Origin: Leptospira soteropolitanensis
GTDB lineage: Bacteria > Spirochaetota > Leptospiria > Leptospirales > Leptospiraceae
DNA: 64,000 nt
Direction of reading: 5' to 3'
Assembly (NCBI RefSeq): GCF_026151655.1
Contig: NZ_JAMQPN010000005.1
Location: forward strand, 124,001-188,000
Made by a program: the position numbers and the translations under genes. Of this stretch, positions 9,161-17,916 are shown in pieces; position 1 is the first letter of the stretch, and each line of letters begins with the position of its first letter. The notes under the pieces are model-generated. The model did no database searches and was not told the DNA's origin. It worked only from the letters and a program-made list of their open reading frames with translations.

Positions 9161-10416
9161 TGGATTTCCCTTTCTTCGATCAAACGTCCATAACGATTGA
9201 TTGCTTCCTTTACATTTGCCCGGTCTAATTCTGAAATGATTTCGAAACGAAATCCAGCAAAAAAGGTGTCCTCATTATTATCGTCTTCTTTGATCCATAA
9301 TAAAATACAAGTTCCATGAACAAAGCCGACAATATCAAAATGCATAAAAAATTCTAGTTGCCCGCTATCGGCTAATTCACCGGGATGAATCCCTGAGCAG
9401 CGCACCATAAACCCTGAACTTGAGATATTTTCAATGGTTGATACAATATTCCTTCCGTTTTCCCTGATCGAAATATTATTTTTGAACTGATCCAGCACTC
9501 TAAACCTTGGATCAATTTCATATACTTCTTCCTGTGTACTTTTTAAGCGCTTATAGACCTTTAAGGGCAAAATACTTGCAGCCATTTCTATTTTTGTAAT
9601 TTCTTGGTTTTCCTGATAAGCCGTAATTTCTAGTTTTGAGTAATTCCAATATCCAGATTTACTAAACTTTGTTTCTTTTGCAATCGCCCTTAACTTGATA
9701 GGCATATTCATTTTTGCATACTGGAAAAATTCCGAGTTTAAATATAACAATAAAAAGGTGACACCTTCAAAAGGAACCTTTCCAAACATATGGTTACATG
9801 CAATTCCAAACTGCCTAGCAGCTTCAACAATTTGCATACCGGAAATATGTTTTAAATTTGGCGGAGAAAAAAACTTATGATTCGGTGGAACATAAAGGTT
9901 TGCAAAAAAAGTATCTTTTTTGGGGATCTCAGCGAATCTTTCAAAGATTGAGGATATCTTTGACTTTTCAACATTGCCGACATAATAGTCACGTCGTTTG
10001 ACTATCTGTAAAATACGAATTTCATCAGCCTCTGTGACTTTATCTTTTAAAACGTATTGTTGTAATTCTGAATCAAACTGATAGAAGTTACTAATAAATT
10101 CTAATTGTGTTTCATCAATTGCCGCTTCTTTTACGATTCTTTCTGCAGAATCTTTGCGAATACGATAGGGAATTGTTTTAAGTTGGTAATAGTCTCCACT
10201 AATATCCTGCTTTTTTGCATAATACTGCAAGAGAAAGTCAATTTCCTCTTTAGAAAGGTTTGGAAAAACATGTTCTTCCATGACGACAGCTGTTATCATT
10301 CGAGGAAGTGCCCTTCGAATGTTGGAAACAAAACTATCGTCTTGGTAATATGTTCTAGTATATCGTTTGTCTAGAGGTAAAACTGCGGGAAGTTCATCTT
10401 TTTCAAAAACAATCAT
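9157..10416 (-). CDS. PilZ-domain protein (DUF1577-like, Leptospira type)
   Basis: About 419 residues. The C-terminal ~110 residues look like a PilZ domain: RFRVLDQFKNNISIRENGRN, then TIENISSSGFMVRCSG, which matches the (D/N)xSxxG half of the c-di-GMP site; a clean RxxxR half is not obvious. The N-terminal ~300 residues match no domain I can name except the Leptospira-specific DUF1577 type, which I recall from similar proteins. It may sense c-di-GMP and pass the signal to the operon products. I chose ATG 10416 (MIVFEKDE); a longer reading starts at TTG 10473 but has no ribosome site. It heads the minus-strand operon that runs to base 1. Confidence 0.75.
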   Translation of the reverse strand: MIVFEKDELPAVLPLDKRYTRTYYQDDSFVSNIRRALPRMITAVVMEEHVFPNLSKEEIDFLLQYYAKKQDISGDYYQLKTIPYRIRKDSAERIVKEAAIDETQLEFISNFYQFDSELQQYVLKDKVTEADEIRILQIVKRRDYYVGNVEKSKISSIFERFAEIPKKDTFFANLYVPPNHKFFSPPNLKHISGMQIVEAARQFGIACNHMFGKVPFEGVTFLLLYLNSEFFQYAKMNMPIKLRAIAKETKFSKSGYWNYSKLEITAYQENQEITKIEMAASILPLKVYKRLKSTQEEVYEIDPRFRVLDQFKNNISIRENGRNIVSTIENISSSGFMVRCSGIHPGELADSGQLEFFMHFDIVGFVHGTCILLWIKEDDNNEDTFFAGFRFEIISELDRANVKEAINRYGRLIEEREIQ

Positions 10417-10519
10417 AAGTATCAACCGGGAATCTACATTGAGGATTAGTCCGTAGATTCCGACGAGATACAATTCCGCGCAACAAAATTAACAACGATT
10501 TGGCAAATTTATGTTAATA

Positions 10520-10951
10520 TCACCTAACTACAGTTACAGAACAAGGTGCATAGTGTACGACTCGGTCTGAGACACTACCCATGATAAATCTTCCTAGAAT
10601 TCCGTGACCTCTGCTTCCAATCACAATCAAATCAACTTTTTCTTTTTCCGCCAATTTGCATATTTCCTCAGCAGGATATCCTTCCAATACAACTCGCTCC
10701 CATTTCACGGAAGTTTCATCTAAGATTGGGTGTATTTTTTCAAAACGTTGCTCAGAGATCCACTTCACTCGATCCTTGCCCGCAGGAGCAGCATCATAGT
10801 ATCCAGGTAGAGGACCGAAATCTTCAACCACTTCAACGACATAACATTTTGCATTACTTGCCTTTGCAATTGCCAGACCAAATTCCAATGCTTTTGCGGA
10901 ACTGGGTGAACCATCAATAGGGATGATCAGCTTTTGAATCAATTTTTCCAT
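10520..10951 (-). CDS. Universal stress protein (UspA family)
   Basis: A 143-residue single-domain Usp. It begins with the strand [16 protein letters not shown] and ends with the ATP-binding loop [17 protein letters not shown] (G-x2-G-x9-GS) and the closing strand APCSVTVVR, so it is probably the ATP-binding subtype. These proteins respond to starvation, redox or energy stress, but the client is unknown. It is transcribed alone: ~100 bases separate it from the PilZ gene and ~125 from the permease gene upstream. The start is ATG 10951. Confidence 0.92.
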   Translation of the reverse strand: MEKLIQKLIIPIDGSPSSAKALEFGLAIAKASNAKCYVVEVVEDFGPLPGYYDAAPAGKDRVKWISEQRFEKIHPILDETSVKWERVVLEGYPAEEICKLAEKEKVDLIVIGSRGHGILGRFIMGSVSDRVVHYAPCSVTVVR

Positions 10952-10996
10952 TCCAAAAGTCTACCACCTTAATGGATTTGGGAAAGTGAAATTCCT

Positions 10997-11026
10997 TTGA
11001 CAAATGTCAAAATTTTCAAATATAAC
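10997..11026 (+). promoter_or_regulatory. Near-consensus plus-strand promoter facing the pot operon
   Basis: TTGACA (10997-11002) is followed after 17-18 bases by ATATAA/TATAAC (11020-11026). Both neighbouring genes are on the minus strand, so this would drive antisense or short transcripts into the end of the potC-like gene. The -35 is also one arm of the inverted repeat TTGACAAATGTCAA, so it could instead be a binding site acting on the universal stress gene. Confidence 0.4.
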
Positions 11027-11076
11027 AACGGGAACAAAAACCTAATATTAAAAGGAAAGGATGGAATTTGGTGGGT

Positions 11077-11880
11077 TTATTTTTTCCCACCTTCATCTTC
11101 CTTTGTTAAATAATACGCAACAAGGATCGGTATTGTTGTCACAAGAATGACAAAAACAGCAACCACATTAGTCACGGGTCTTTGTCTTGGACGTATAAAC
11201 TCAGTTAACATCCAGATAGGAACAGTCGATTGTTGCCCTGCTGTAAATGTGGTTACTATCACTTCATCAAATGATAATGCAAAAGACAACATACCACCAG
11301 CTAACAATGCAGTAGCGATATTTGGTAAAATCACAAATCGAAATGTCTGCCAAGGATTAGCACCCAAATCCATTGAAGCCTCGACCATTGAATGAGAACT
11401 TCTTCGGAGTCTTGCGAGCACATTGTTATACACTGTCACAATACAAAAAGTAGCATGTGCTATCACAATGGTCCAAGTACTAAATGGAATTCCAAAAAGA
11501 GACATCGCAGATCTAAGTGATATACCAGTTACAATTCCAGGAAGAGCGATTGGCAAAATCACAAGAAAGGAAATCACTTCTTTTCCAAAAAACTTACTAC
11601 GGTAAACAGCAAGACAAGCCAAAGTTCCCAGAATGATTGCTAAAATCGTAGAAATTGTTGCTACTTGAGAAGACAAAATGATGGCCTCCCAAATATCATT
11701 TCTATCCCAAGCCACTCCAAACCATTTGAGTGTGAAACCTGGTAATGGAAATTGGAATGTTTTCTCATCAGTAGAGAATGCATACATGATAATGATAAAA
11801 ATGGGTATATGGATAAAAAGAAAACCGAGAGTGGTTGCCAGTTTTAATCCGATGGTTCCGAAATTCCATTTAGAGGGCAT
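11077..11880 (-). CDS. potC: Spermidine/putrescine ABC transporter permease, PotC-like
   Basis: A 267-residue inner-membrane permease with about six membrane segments and the EAA loop that docks to the ATPase (EASMDLGANPWQTFRFVILPNI, split across ~170-190). Segments such as YAFSTDEKTFQFPLPGFTL match PotC-type permeases for polyamines. The gene's start overlaps the end of the potB-like gene by 11 bases. The last gene in the four-gene operon in transcription order, it forms the transmembrane channel with PotB. Substrate specificity rests on family resemblance plus the divergent GABA-pathway genes. Confidence 0.9.
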   Translation of the reverse strand: MPSKWNFGTIGLKLATTLGFLFIHIPIFIIIMYAFSTDEKTFQFPLPGFTLKWFGVAWDRNDIWEAIILSSQVATISTILAIILGTLACLAVYRSKFFGKEVISFLVILPIALPGIVTGISLRSAMSLFGIPFSTWTIVIAHATFCIVTVYNNVLARLRRSSHSMVEASMDLGANPWQTFRFVILPNIATALLAGGMLSFALSFDEVIVTTFTAGQQSTVPIWMLTEFIRPRQRPVTNVVAVFVILVTTIPILVAYYLTKEDEGGKK

Positions 11881-12787
11881 CGAAGGCTCCTAATCGTTTG
11901 GCAATCATGAGATATACCATCATAATAATGATCGGTATCATTGAAAATGCTGCCGCCAAAGGAATGTTACCTGCAGTTCCTTGGTGAGTGTAAACAGCCA
12001 TTCCAATAAAGTAACTCGAATTCCCTATGATTGTGGGAATGATATAATCACCTAAGGTTAAAGAAAACGTAAAGATAGAGCCCGCGACCACCCCAGGAAA
12101 AGCTAGTGGTAATACCACTTTACGAAAAGTTTGAGCCGGCCCCCCTCCTAAATCAGAGGAAGCTTCGAGCAAAGATTTTGGAATTCTTTCCAAAGATGCT
12201 TGGATGGGAAGGATCATATAAGGAAGCCAAATATAAACAAAAACCAAAAACATCCCAATATAAGAAAACGATAATGAAGTTCCCCCAATCACTGGAATCG
12301 ATAAAACCAAATCTAATACATGTAAGAGTCCAAGTTTTTCCAAAATCCAAGTAAGAATTCCCTCTTTTGCCATGATGAGTTTCCAGGAATAAACTTTTAC
12401 AAGATAACTCGACCATAGAGGTAACATAACTCCCAAATACAATATTGGTTTTAATTTAGGACCTGCATACATCGCCATATAATAGGCAATCGGAAATGCA
12501 ATGATTGCACTCACAATAGTGACCGTAAAAGCCATTGTTGTTGTACGAATGATGATATCCCAATTGGTACTTTGGCGAAATAAATCATAATATGATTCAA
12601 AAGTGAATTCTCGTTTGATCACTCCAGAAAAAGAATCAATAGAGAAAAAACTTTGAATGAGAAGTGTAAAGAGGGATCCCAAATACACAACCCCAAGCCA
12701 AACAAGGAGAGGTGTGAGTAATAATAATATCGCAAGGCCTTTTCGATAAAAAAGGAAGGTAAAGAACTTATCTAAAGTGTTTGTCAT
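11870..12787 (-). CDS. potB: Spermidine/putrescine ABC transporter permease, PotB-like
   Basis: A 305-residue permease with six predicted membrane segments and the conserved EAA loop (EASSDLGGGPAQTFRKVVLP, ~215-235). The N-terminal periplasmic region with SIDSFSGVIKREFTFESY is typical of PotB/PotH. It heterodimerises with the PotC-like subunit. It starts ten bases after the ATPase gene stop and overlaps the next gene, indicating one transcript. Length matches the family. Confidence 0.9.
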   Translation of the reverse strand: MTNTLDKFFTFLFYRKGLAILLLLTPLLVWLGVVYLGSLFTLLIQSFFSIDSFSGVIKREFTFESYYDLFRQSTNWDIIIRTTTMAFTVTIVSAIIAFPIAYYMAMYAGPKLKPILYLGVMLPLWSSYLVKVYSWKLIMAKEGILTWILEKLGLLHVLDLVLSIPVIGGTSLSFSYIGMFLVFVYIWLPYMILPIQASLERIPKSLLEASSDLGGGPAQTFRKVVLPLAFPGVVAGSIFTFSLTLGDYIIPTIIGNSSYFIGMAVYTHQGTAGNIPLAAAFSMIPIIIMMVYLMIAKRLGAFDAL

Positions 12788-12797
12788 TTACGAATCC

Positions 12798-13823
12798 TTA
12801 AAGCAGATGCATGTCTGAATCTTTCCAACCCACAAGAACTTCCGAACCAACAGCAATATGTTCAGCAGAAATTTTTAAATTTTGAGTGGAAGCAATGATA
12901 CGAGAACCATTGGGAGTTTCAAAATGCATTTTAGAAGTAGCACCTGAATACACTTGGCTTTTTAAAATCGCCTTAAAGGTTCTATAGCCAGTGGAATGAT
13001 TGTTTTCCTGTGCGTTGGCAAAGATATGGACTCGTTCTGGGCGAATCATTCCTTTTCCGTTTTGACCTGTAAGCCGTTTAGTTTCTTCCAATGATAGGAT
13101 ATTAGAAGTTCCTACAAAATTTGCAACAAACTCAGTTTTAGGTCGATCGTACAATTCTTCTGGCGTAGCAATTTGCTCCACCTTACCTTTGTTAAAAACA
13201 GCAATTCGATCAGACATGGAAAGCGCTTCTTCTTGGTCGTGAGTGACAAAGATAAAGGTAATCCCCACCTCTTTTTGAATGGCTTTTAGCTCTAGTTGCA
13301 TCTCTTCTCTTAACTTGAGGTCGAGAGCACCAAGAGGTTCATCTAGAAGTAAAACACCCGGACGATTGATAAGGGCTCTTGCTAGTGCGATCCTTTGTCT
13401 TTGCCCACCAGATAATTCCGAAGGTTTGCGATTTCCCACATCGGGCAGTCGAACCATAGAAAGCATCTCTGCCACTCTTTGGGTAATCTCTTTTGTGGGA
13501 GTGTTTTTGATTTTTAATCCATATCCCACATTTTCTGCAACAGTCATATGTGGGAATAAGGCATAATCTTGAAATACTGTATTCACATTTCTTTTGTAAG
13601 GTGGGATGCCTGTTACATCAACACCTTCCAAAAGAACCCTTCCAGAGGTTGTATCTTGAAAGCCTGCCACCATACGGAGACAGGTAGTTTTTCCCGACCC
13701 GGAAGGGCCTAACATCGAAAAGAATTCACCTTTTTTAATTCCAAAGGAGACATCATCCACAGCAATAAATTGATCGAATTTCCTTGTTACATTTTGAAAT
13801 TCAACATCGAAAACTTGGCCCAT
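12798..13823 (-). CDS. potA: Spermidine/putrescine ABC transporter ATPase, PotA-like
   Basis: The ATP-hydrolysing subunit of the importer, 341 residues from my chosen start. It shows Walker A GPSGSGKTT (~37), signature LSGGQRQRIALARAL (~135) and Walker B VLLLDEPLGALD, then a C-terminal TOBE-like regulatory domain with MIRPERVHIF. I prefer ATG 13823 (MGQVFDVEF) over ATG 13844 because a strong ribosome site, GAAGGAG, lies five bases before it and would be inside the coding region otherwise. It lies between the binding-protein and permease genes. Confidence 0.93.
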   Translation of the reverse strand: MGQVFDVEFQNVTRKFDQFIAVDDVSFGIKKGEFFSMLGPSGSGKTTCLRMVAGFQDTTSGRVLLEGVDVTGIPPYKRNVNTVFQDYALFPHMTVAENVGYGLKIKNTPTKEITQRVAEMLSMVRLPDVGNRKPSELSGGQRQRIALARALINRPGVLLLDEPLGALDLKLREEMQLELKAIQKEVGITFIFVTHDQEEALSMSDRIAVFNKGKVEQIATPEELYDRPKTEFVANFVGTSNILSLEETKRLTGQNGKGMIRPERVHIFANAQENNHSTGYRTFKAILKSQVYSGATSKMHFETPNGSRIIASTQNLKISAEHIAVGSEVLVGWKDSDMHLL

Positions 13824-13857
13824 TCTTTCTCCTTCAGAACTCATGTGATGTTAGGAT

Positions 13858-15027
13858 TTATTTACTTCCAATGATAGAAATATAATCTTCAGCCCATTTT
13901 TTATATGGCACACATTTTCTGCCACCGGAACAATCTTCTTTTGGTGTTCTCCAGAAAGAGATTTTTTCAAAGTTATTGAATCCGTTTATGGCACAACCTG
14001 TATCACCGAGAAGTGCATTTCCTTTACAAGCAGAAGGAACGGAAGGTACTGATCCGAACCAAGAGGCAAGGTCACCCTGTACTTTTGGTGAAAGTGAATG
14101 TTCTAACCACTTATAAGCACAGTTTACGTGTTTAGAATCTTTATGAAGCATTGTACTGTCAGCCCAACCAGTGGCTCCTTCTTGTGGAACGACAGATGCA
14201 ACAGGTTGTTTTTCGCTCACGAGGAGGTTTACTTGGAATGGCCATGTAGAAGAAGCAACAAGTCCTTCTTTTTTAAAATCATCTACTTGAACCATTGCAT
14301 CATGCCAATACTTAGGAACTAATTGTCTTTGTTTTTTTAATAGTTCAATGACAGCATTGTATTGTTTTTCATCCAACTCATAAGGATCTTGAATTCCCAA
14401 TTCTGGTTTAGATTGTTTTAAATACAACGCAGCATCGGCGATGTAAATTGGACCATCAAACGCTTGTACGCGGCCTTTGTTTGATTTTCCATCGGGAAGA
14501 ACTTGTTCTTCAAAAACAATATTCCAACTTGTGGGAGCCTTTTTGAAAACTTTTGTATTGTACATAAGTACGTTTGGACCCCATTGATAAGGAACACCGT
14601 AATGTTTTCCTTCCACAGTATGCCAAGGAGCATTTTGCAAACGAGAATCGACATTTTTCCAACTAGGGATCAGGTCAGTGTTGATTTCCTGAACCTTTCC
14701 TCCCGCAACCAAACGAAGTGATGCATCACCGGAAGCAGTGACAAGATCAAATCCACCTTCGTTCATGAGAGCTACCATCTCATCGGATGTAGCAGCAGTT
14801 TTTACATTTACTTTACAGCCAGTATTTTTTTCAAATTCAGTGACCCAGTCATATCCTTTGTCTGTCTCACCACGTTCAATGTATCCCGGCCAAGCAACGA
14901 TGGAAACTTCACCCTCGCCTTGTCCGATTTCGGAAACCTTAGTTTCTTTTTTGCCGCAGGCAACTGCAAATGCAATTGTAAGTACCGCAACAGAAAAAAT
15001 CACTCGTTTGTATGAATCGAATTTCAT
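13858..15027 (-). CDS. Polyamine-binding lipoprotein, PotD/PotF-like
   Basis: A 389-residue extracytoplasmic binding protein. A signal peptide ends in a spirochaete-style lipobox with Cys24 (TIAFAVAC), so it should be lipid-anchored in the inner membrane. The mature part follows the type II periplasmic binding fold of PotD: VSIVAWPGYIERGE near the start, VNVKTAATSDEMVALM, GVPYQWGPNVLMYN, and a C-terminal YISIIGSK. It captures putrescine or spermidine for PotABC; the exact ligand is not readable. First gene of the operon, with a ribosome site AGGAG 12 bases before ATG. Divergent from the GABA-pathway genes. Confidence 0.88.
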   Translation of the reverse strand: MKFDSYKRVIFSVAVLTIAFAVACGKKETKVSEIGQGEGEVSIVAWPGYIERGETDKGYDWVTEFEKNTGCKVNVKTAATSDEMVALMNEGGFDLVTASGDASLRLVAGGKVQEINTDLIPSWKNVDSRLQNAPWHTVEGKHYGVPYQWGPNVLMYNTKVFKKAPTSWNIVFEEQVLPDGKSNKGRVQAFDGPIYIADAALYLKQSKPELGIQDPYELDEKQYNAVIELLKKQRQLVPKYWHDAMVQVDDFKKEGLVASSTWPFQVNLLVSEKQPVASVVPQEGATGWADSTMLHKDSKHVNCAYKWLEHSLSPKVQGDLASWFGSVPSVPSACKGNALLGDTGCAINGFNNFEKISFWRTPKEDCSGGRKCVPYKKWAEDYISIIGSK

Positions 15028-15064
15028 AAACCTATGTGCTCCTGGTTTTACTTATGTCAGGGAT

Positions 15065-15092
15065 TAGATACCAAAAATCCAAAATTAAGCAA
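15065..15092 (-). promoter_or_regulatory. Candidate promoter of the pot operon
   Basis: On the minus strand TTGCTT (15092-15087) is followed after 16 bases by TATCTA (15070-15065), about 40 bases before the binding-protein ATG. The match to sigma-70 is moderate. The same intergenic region (15028-15165) also serves the divergent gabD operon and carries a short inverted repeat, TTCCTA (15097-15102) and TAGGAA (15120-15125), that could be an operator. Confidence 0.35.
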
Positions 15093-15165
15093 CCACTTCC
15101 TAGGTTTTCAAAAAAAAGGTAGGAATTTTTAGGAGCTGGGATTTCGATGAAAGCACAGGTTTGGT

Positions 15166-16623
15166 ATGAAATACATCAAAGACAAAGACCTTTTCCGACA
15201 AGAAAACTTCATCGGCGGGATATGGTGCCCTGCGGAAAACAAAAAAGAAATTTTAGTACATAACCCCGCAAGTAATGAAGTGATCGGAAACATTCCTCAT
15301 TCCACCGAAAAAGATACAGCGAACGCCATTCGTTCGGCCAAAGAGGCGCACCACGATTGGAAAACGCTTCCTGCCAAAGAAAGAGCAGGAATTTTACGCA
15401 AATGGTTCCAACTCATGATGGACAACCAAGAAGATCTTGCCCTAATCATGACACAAGAACAAGGGAAGCCACTAACGGAAGCTAGGGGGGAAATTGCTTA
15501 TGCAGCATCTTACATAGAATGGTTTGGTGAAGAAGCAAAACGTTCCTATGGAGATATCATTCCCTCTCACAGAAAAGACACAAGAATTCTTGTTTTAAAA
15601 GAACCAATCGGTGTGGTGGGAACCATTACACCTTGGAATTTTCCTGCTGCCATGCTTGCCAGAAAAGTAGCACCAGCCCTTGCAGCAGGATGTACAGTAG
15701 TATCAAAACCCGCAGAACTGACTCCCTATTCGGCTCTTGCAATGGCAGTTCTGGCTGAACGAGCAGGACTTCCCAAAGGCGTATGGAACGTGTTAGTGGG
15801 TGATCCCATTGCGATCGGAAAAACAATTTTAGAAAGTAAAGATGTCCGCAAACTGAGTTTTACTGGTTCTACCAAAACGGGGATTTACTTAATGGAAAAA
15901 TCTGCGGCTACATTAAAAAAACTTTCACTCGAACTCGGAGGTAATGCTCCCTTTATCGTATTTGAAGATGCAGACTTAGATGAAGCAGTGAAAGGTGCCA
16001 TGTTATCCAAATATAGAAACACTGGACAAACTTGTGTTTGCGTGAACCGTTTCCTGGTTCATATATCCGTAGCTGATATATTTGCAAAAAAACTAGCAGA
16101 CAAAGCAAAGGAACTTATAGTCGCCAATGGAATGGAACCAAATGCCCAACAAGGCCCACTCATAAACGATGCCGCTCTGGAAAAAGTAAAATCACATATT
16201 GCTGATGCTCTTTCTAAGGGTGCAAAAATCCTTACTGGTGGGAAAGAACATACTCTCGGTGGGAATTTTTTTGAACCTACAGTGTTATATCCTGTTAACT
16301 CATCAATGATTGTCACAAAGGAAGAAACCTTTGGCCCAGTATCTTGTATCCAAACCTTTCAAACAGAAGAAGAAGCCATCCAACTAGCCAATGACACAGA
16401 CTTCGGACTTGCTTCTTATTTATATACCAAGGACATGGCACGCACGTTCAGAGTCGCCGAACAATTAGAATACGGTATGGTGGGAATTAACGAAGGATTA
16501 ATTTCTTCTGAACAAGTCCCTTTCGGGGGAGTCAAATTTTCTGGAATGGGACGCGAAGGTTCTAAATACGGACTCGATGATTATACAGTAACCAAATATC
16601 TCTGCCTCGGAGGAATCAAATGA
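15166..16623 (+). CDS. gabD: Succinate-semialdehyde dehydrogenase [NAD(P)+]
   Basis: A 485-residue aldehyde dehydrogenase closely resembling GabD. It oxidises succinate semialdehyde to succinate, the last step of GABA breakdown. Visible motifs are TPWNFPAAMLARK (~155), the nucleotide loop FTGSTKTG (~228), catalytic Glu in LELGGNAPF (~255) and catalytic Cys in NTGQTCVCVNRF (~290). EARGEIAYAASYIEWF and YGDIIPSH are typical of the GabD subgroup. ATG 15166 is the only usable start because TGA lies in frame just upstream. The next gene's ATG overlaps its stop (ATGA). First gene of a three-gene operon divergent from the polyamine transporter. Confidence 0.93.
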   Translation: MKYIKDKDLFRQENFIGGIWCPAENKKEILVHNPASNEVIGNIPHSTEKDTANAIRSAKEAHHDWKTLPAKERAGILRKWFQLMMDNQEDLALIMTQEQGKPLTEARGEIAYAASYIEWFGEEAKRSYGDIIPSHRKDTRILVLKEPIGVVGTITPWNFPAAMLARKVAPALAAGCTVVSKPAELTPYSALAMAVLAERAGLPKGVWNVLVGDPIAIGKTILESKDVRKLSFTGSTKTGIYLMEKSAATLKKLSLELGGNAPFIVFEDADLDEAVKGAMLSKYRNTGQTCVCVNRFLVHISVADIFAKKLADKAKELIVANGMEPNAQQGPLINDAALEKVKSHIADALSKGAKILTGGKEHTLGGNFFEPTVLYPVNSSMIVTKEETFGPVSCIQTFQTEEEAIQLANDTDFGLASYLYTKDMARTFRVAEQLEYGMVGINEGLISSEQVPFGGVKFSGMGREGSKYGLDDYTVTKYLCLGGIK

Positions 16624-17909
16624 CGGGCAATCAAAAACAAACTAACCAAACTTTATGGGAAAGAAGACTCGCAAACGTTCCGAGAGGTGTGACGACCGCC
16701 TATCCAGTGTTTGCTGAAAAAGCAAAAAATGCAGAAATTTGGGATGTCGAAGGAAAAAGGTTTATAGACTTCGGTGGTGGGATTGGAGTCCAAAACACAG
16801 GACATTGCCACCCAAAAGTAGTCGCTGCCATCCACAAACAAGTGGACCAAGTACTTCACACCGCTTTCCAAATTATGCCTTATGAACCATATATAGTTCT
16901 TTGTGAAAAACTAAATGCCAAAGCACCGATTGAGGGAGGAGCCAAAACCATCCTTTTTTCTTCCGGTGCAGAGGCTTTGGAAAATGCAGTAAAAATTGCG
17001 AGAGCAGCCACTGGACGACCAGGAATCATCAGTTTCCTCGGTGGATTTCATGGTCGAACCATGATGGCCCTTGCCCTCACAGGAAAAGTGGTTCCATACA
17101 AAAAAGGATTCGGACCATTTCCTAGTGATGTTTACCACATTCCTTTTCCTATGGATTACCACGGAGTCACAGAAGACGATTCGATCAAAGCGTTAAACAA
17201 TTTATTTAAAGCAGATATTGACCCATCTCGTGTGGCAGCCATTGCCATTGAACCCGTGCAAGGTGAAGGTGGTTTTTATATTGCCTCTCCTAGTTTCCTT
17301 AAAAAACTTAGGGCCATTTGTGATGAACATGGAATCCTACTGATTGCCGATGAAGTGCAGTCCGGTTTTGCAAGAACAGGAAAACTTTTTGCGATTGAAC
17401 ATTCTGGTATCAAACCAGACCTCATCACCACTGCAAAATCTCTCGCGGCAGGGATGCCACTTTCTGCAGTGATTGGAAAAACATCTATTATGGATGCAGT
17501 AGAACCTGGTGGACTTGGTGGAACTTATGCAGGAAATCCAGTGGCTTGTGCTGCAGGGATTGCCGTGATGGATCTTATCGAAGAAGAAGGAATTTTTGAA
17601 AAGTCCGTCAAACTTGGTAAACTTTTAATCTCTGAATTAAATGAAATCAAAAAATCCTACCCACATATTGGCGAAATACGTGGGTTAGGTGCAATGGTTG
17701 CTTTCGAACTTGTCGAAAATGGAGATGCAAATAAACCATCTGCGGATTTGGCAAAAAAATTAACTGCAAAAGCTTTAGAACATGGACTAGTTTTACTTTC
17801 TTGTGGTGTATATGGAAACGTGATCAGAATTCTTGTTCCCATCACTGCTGAAGAGTCTGTGGTCAAAGAAGGTTTAAGTATCATAACAAAATCACTAAAG
17901 GAAATCTAA
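16620..17909 (+). CDS. gabT: 4-aminobutyrate aminotransferase (class III, PLP)
   Basis: A 429-residue class III aminotransferase. It moves the amino group of GABA to 2-oxoglutarate, giving succinate semialdehyde for GabD. The PLP pocket is seen as SSGAEALENAVKIAR (~112), GGFHGRTMMALALTG (~140), ADEVQSGFARTG (~243) and the Schiff-base lysine in TTAKSLAAGMPLS (~271). The sequence is closer to GabT than to putrescine aminotransferase PatA. No separate putrescine aminotransferase is in the window, so this enzyme may also act on putrescine (inference). Overlaps gabD by four bases. Confidence 0.92.
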   Translation: MTGNQKQTNQTLWERRLANVPRGVTTAYPVFAEKAKNAEIWDVEGKRFIDFGGGIGVQNTGHCHPKVVAAIHKQVDQVLHTAFQIMPYEPYIVLCEKLNAKAPIEGGAKTILFSSGAEALENAVKIARAATGRPGIISFLGGFHGRTMMALALTGKVVPYKKGFGPFPSDVYHIPFPMDYHGVTEDDSIKALNNLFKADIDPSRVAAIAIEPVQGEGGFYIASPSFLKKLRAICDEHGILLIADEVQSGFARTGKLFAIEHSGIKPDLITTAKSLAAGMPLSAVIGKTSIMDAVEPGGLGGTYAGNPVACAAGIAVMDLIEEEGIFEKSVKLGKLLISELNEIKKSYPHIGEIRGLGAMVAFELVENGDANKPSADLAKKLTAKALEHGLVLLSCGVYGNVIRILVPITAEESVVKEGLSIITKSLKEI

Positions 17910-17916
17910 AAACAGC

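Noticed and set aside
11070..11091. GGTGGG/CCCACC hairpin at the end of potC.
   Set aside because: Short stem within the last codons of the gene; the T-run on the plus strand is in the loop, so a terminator is not convincing.
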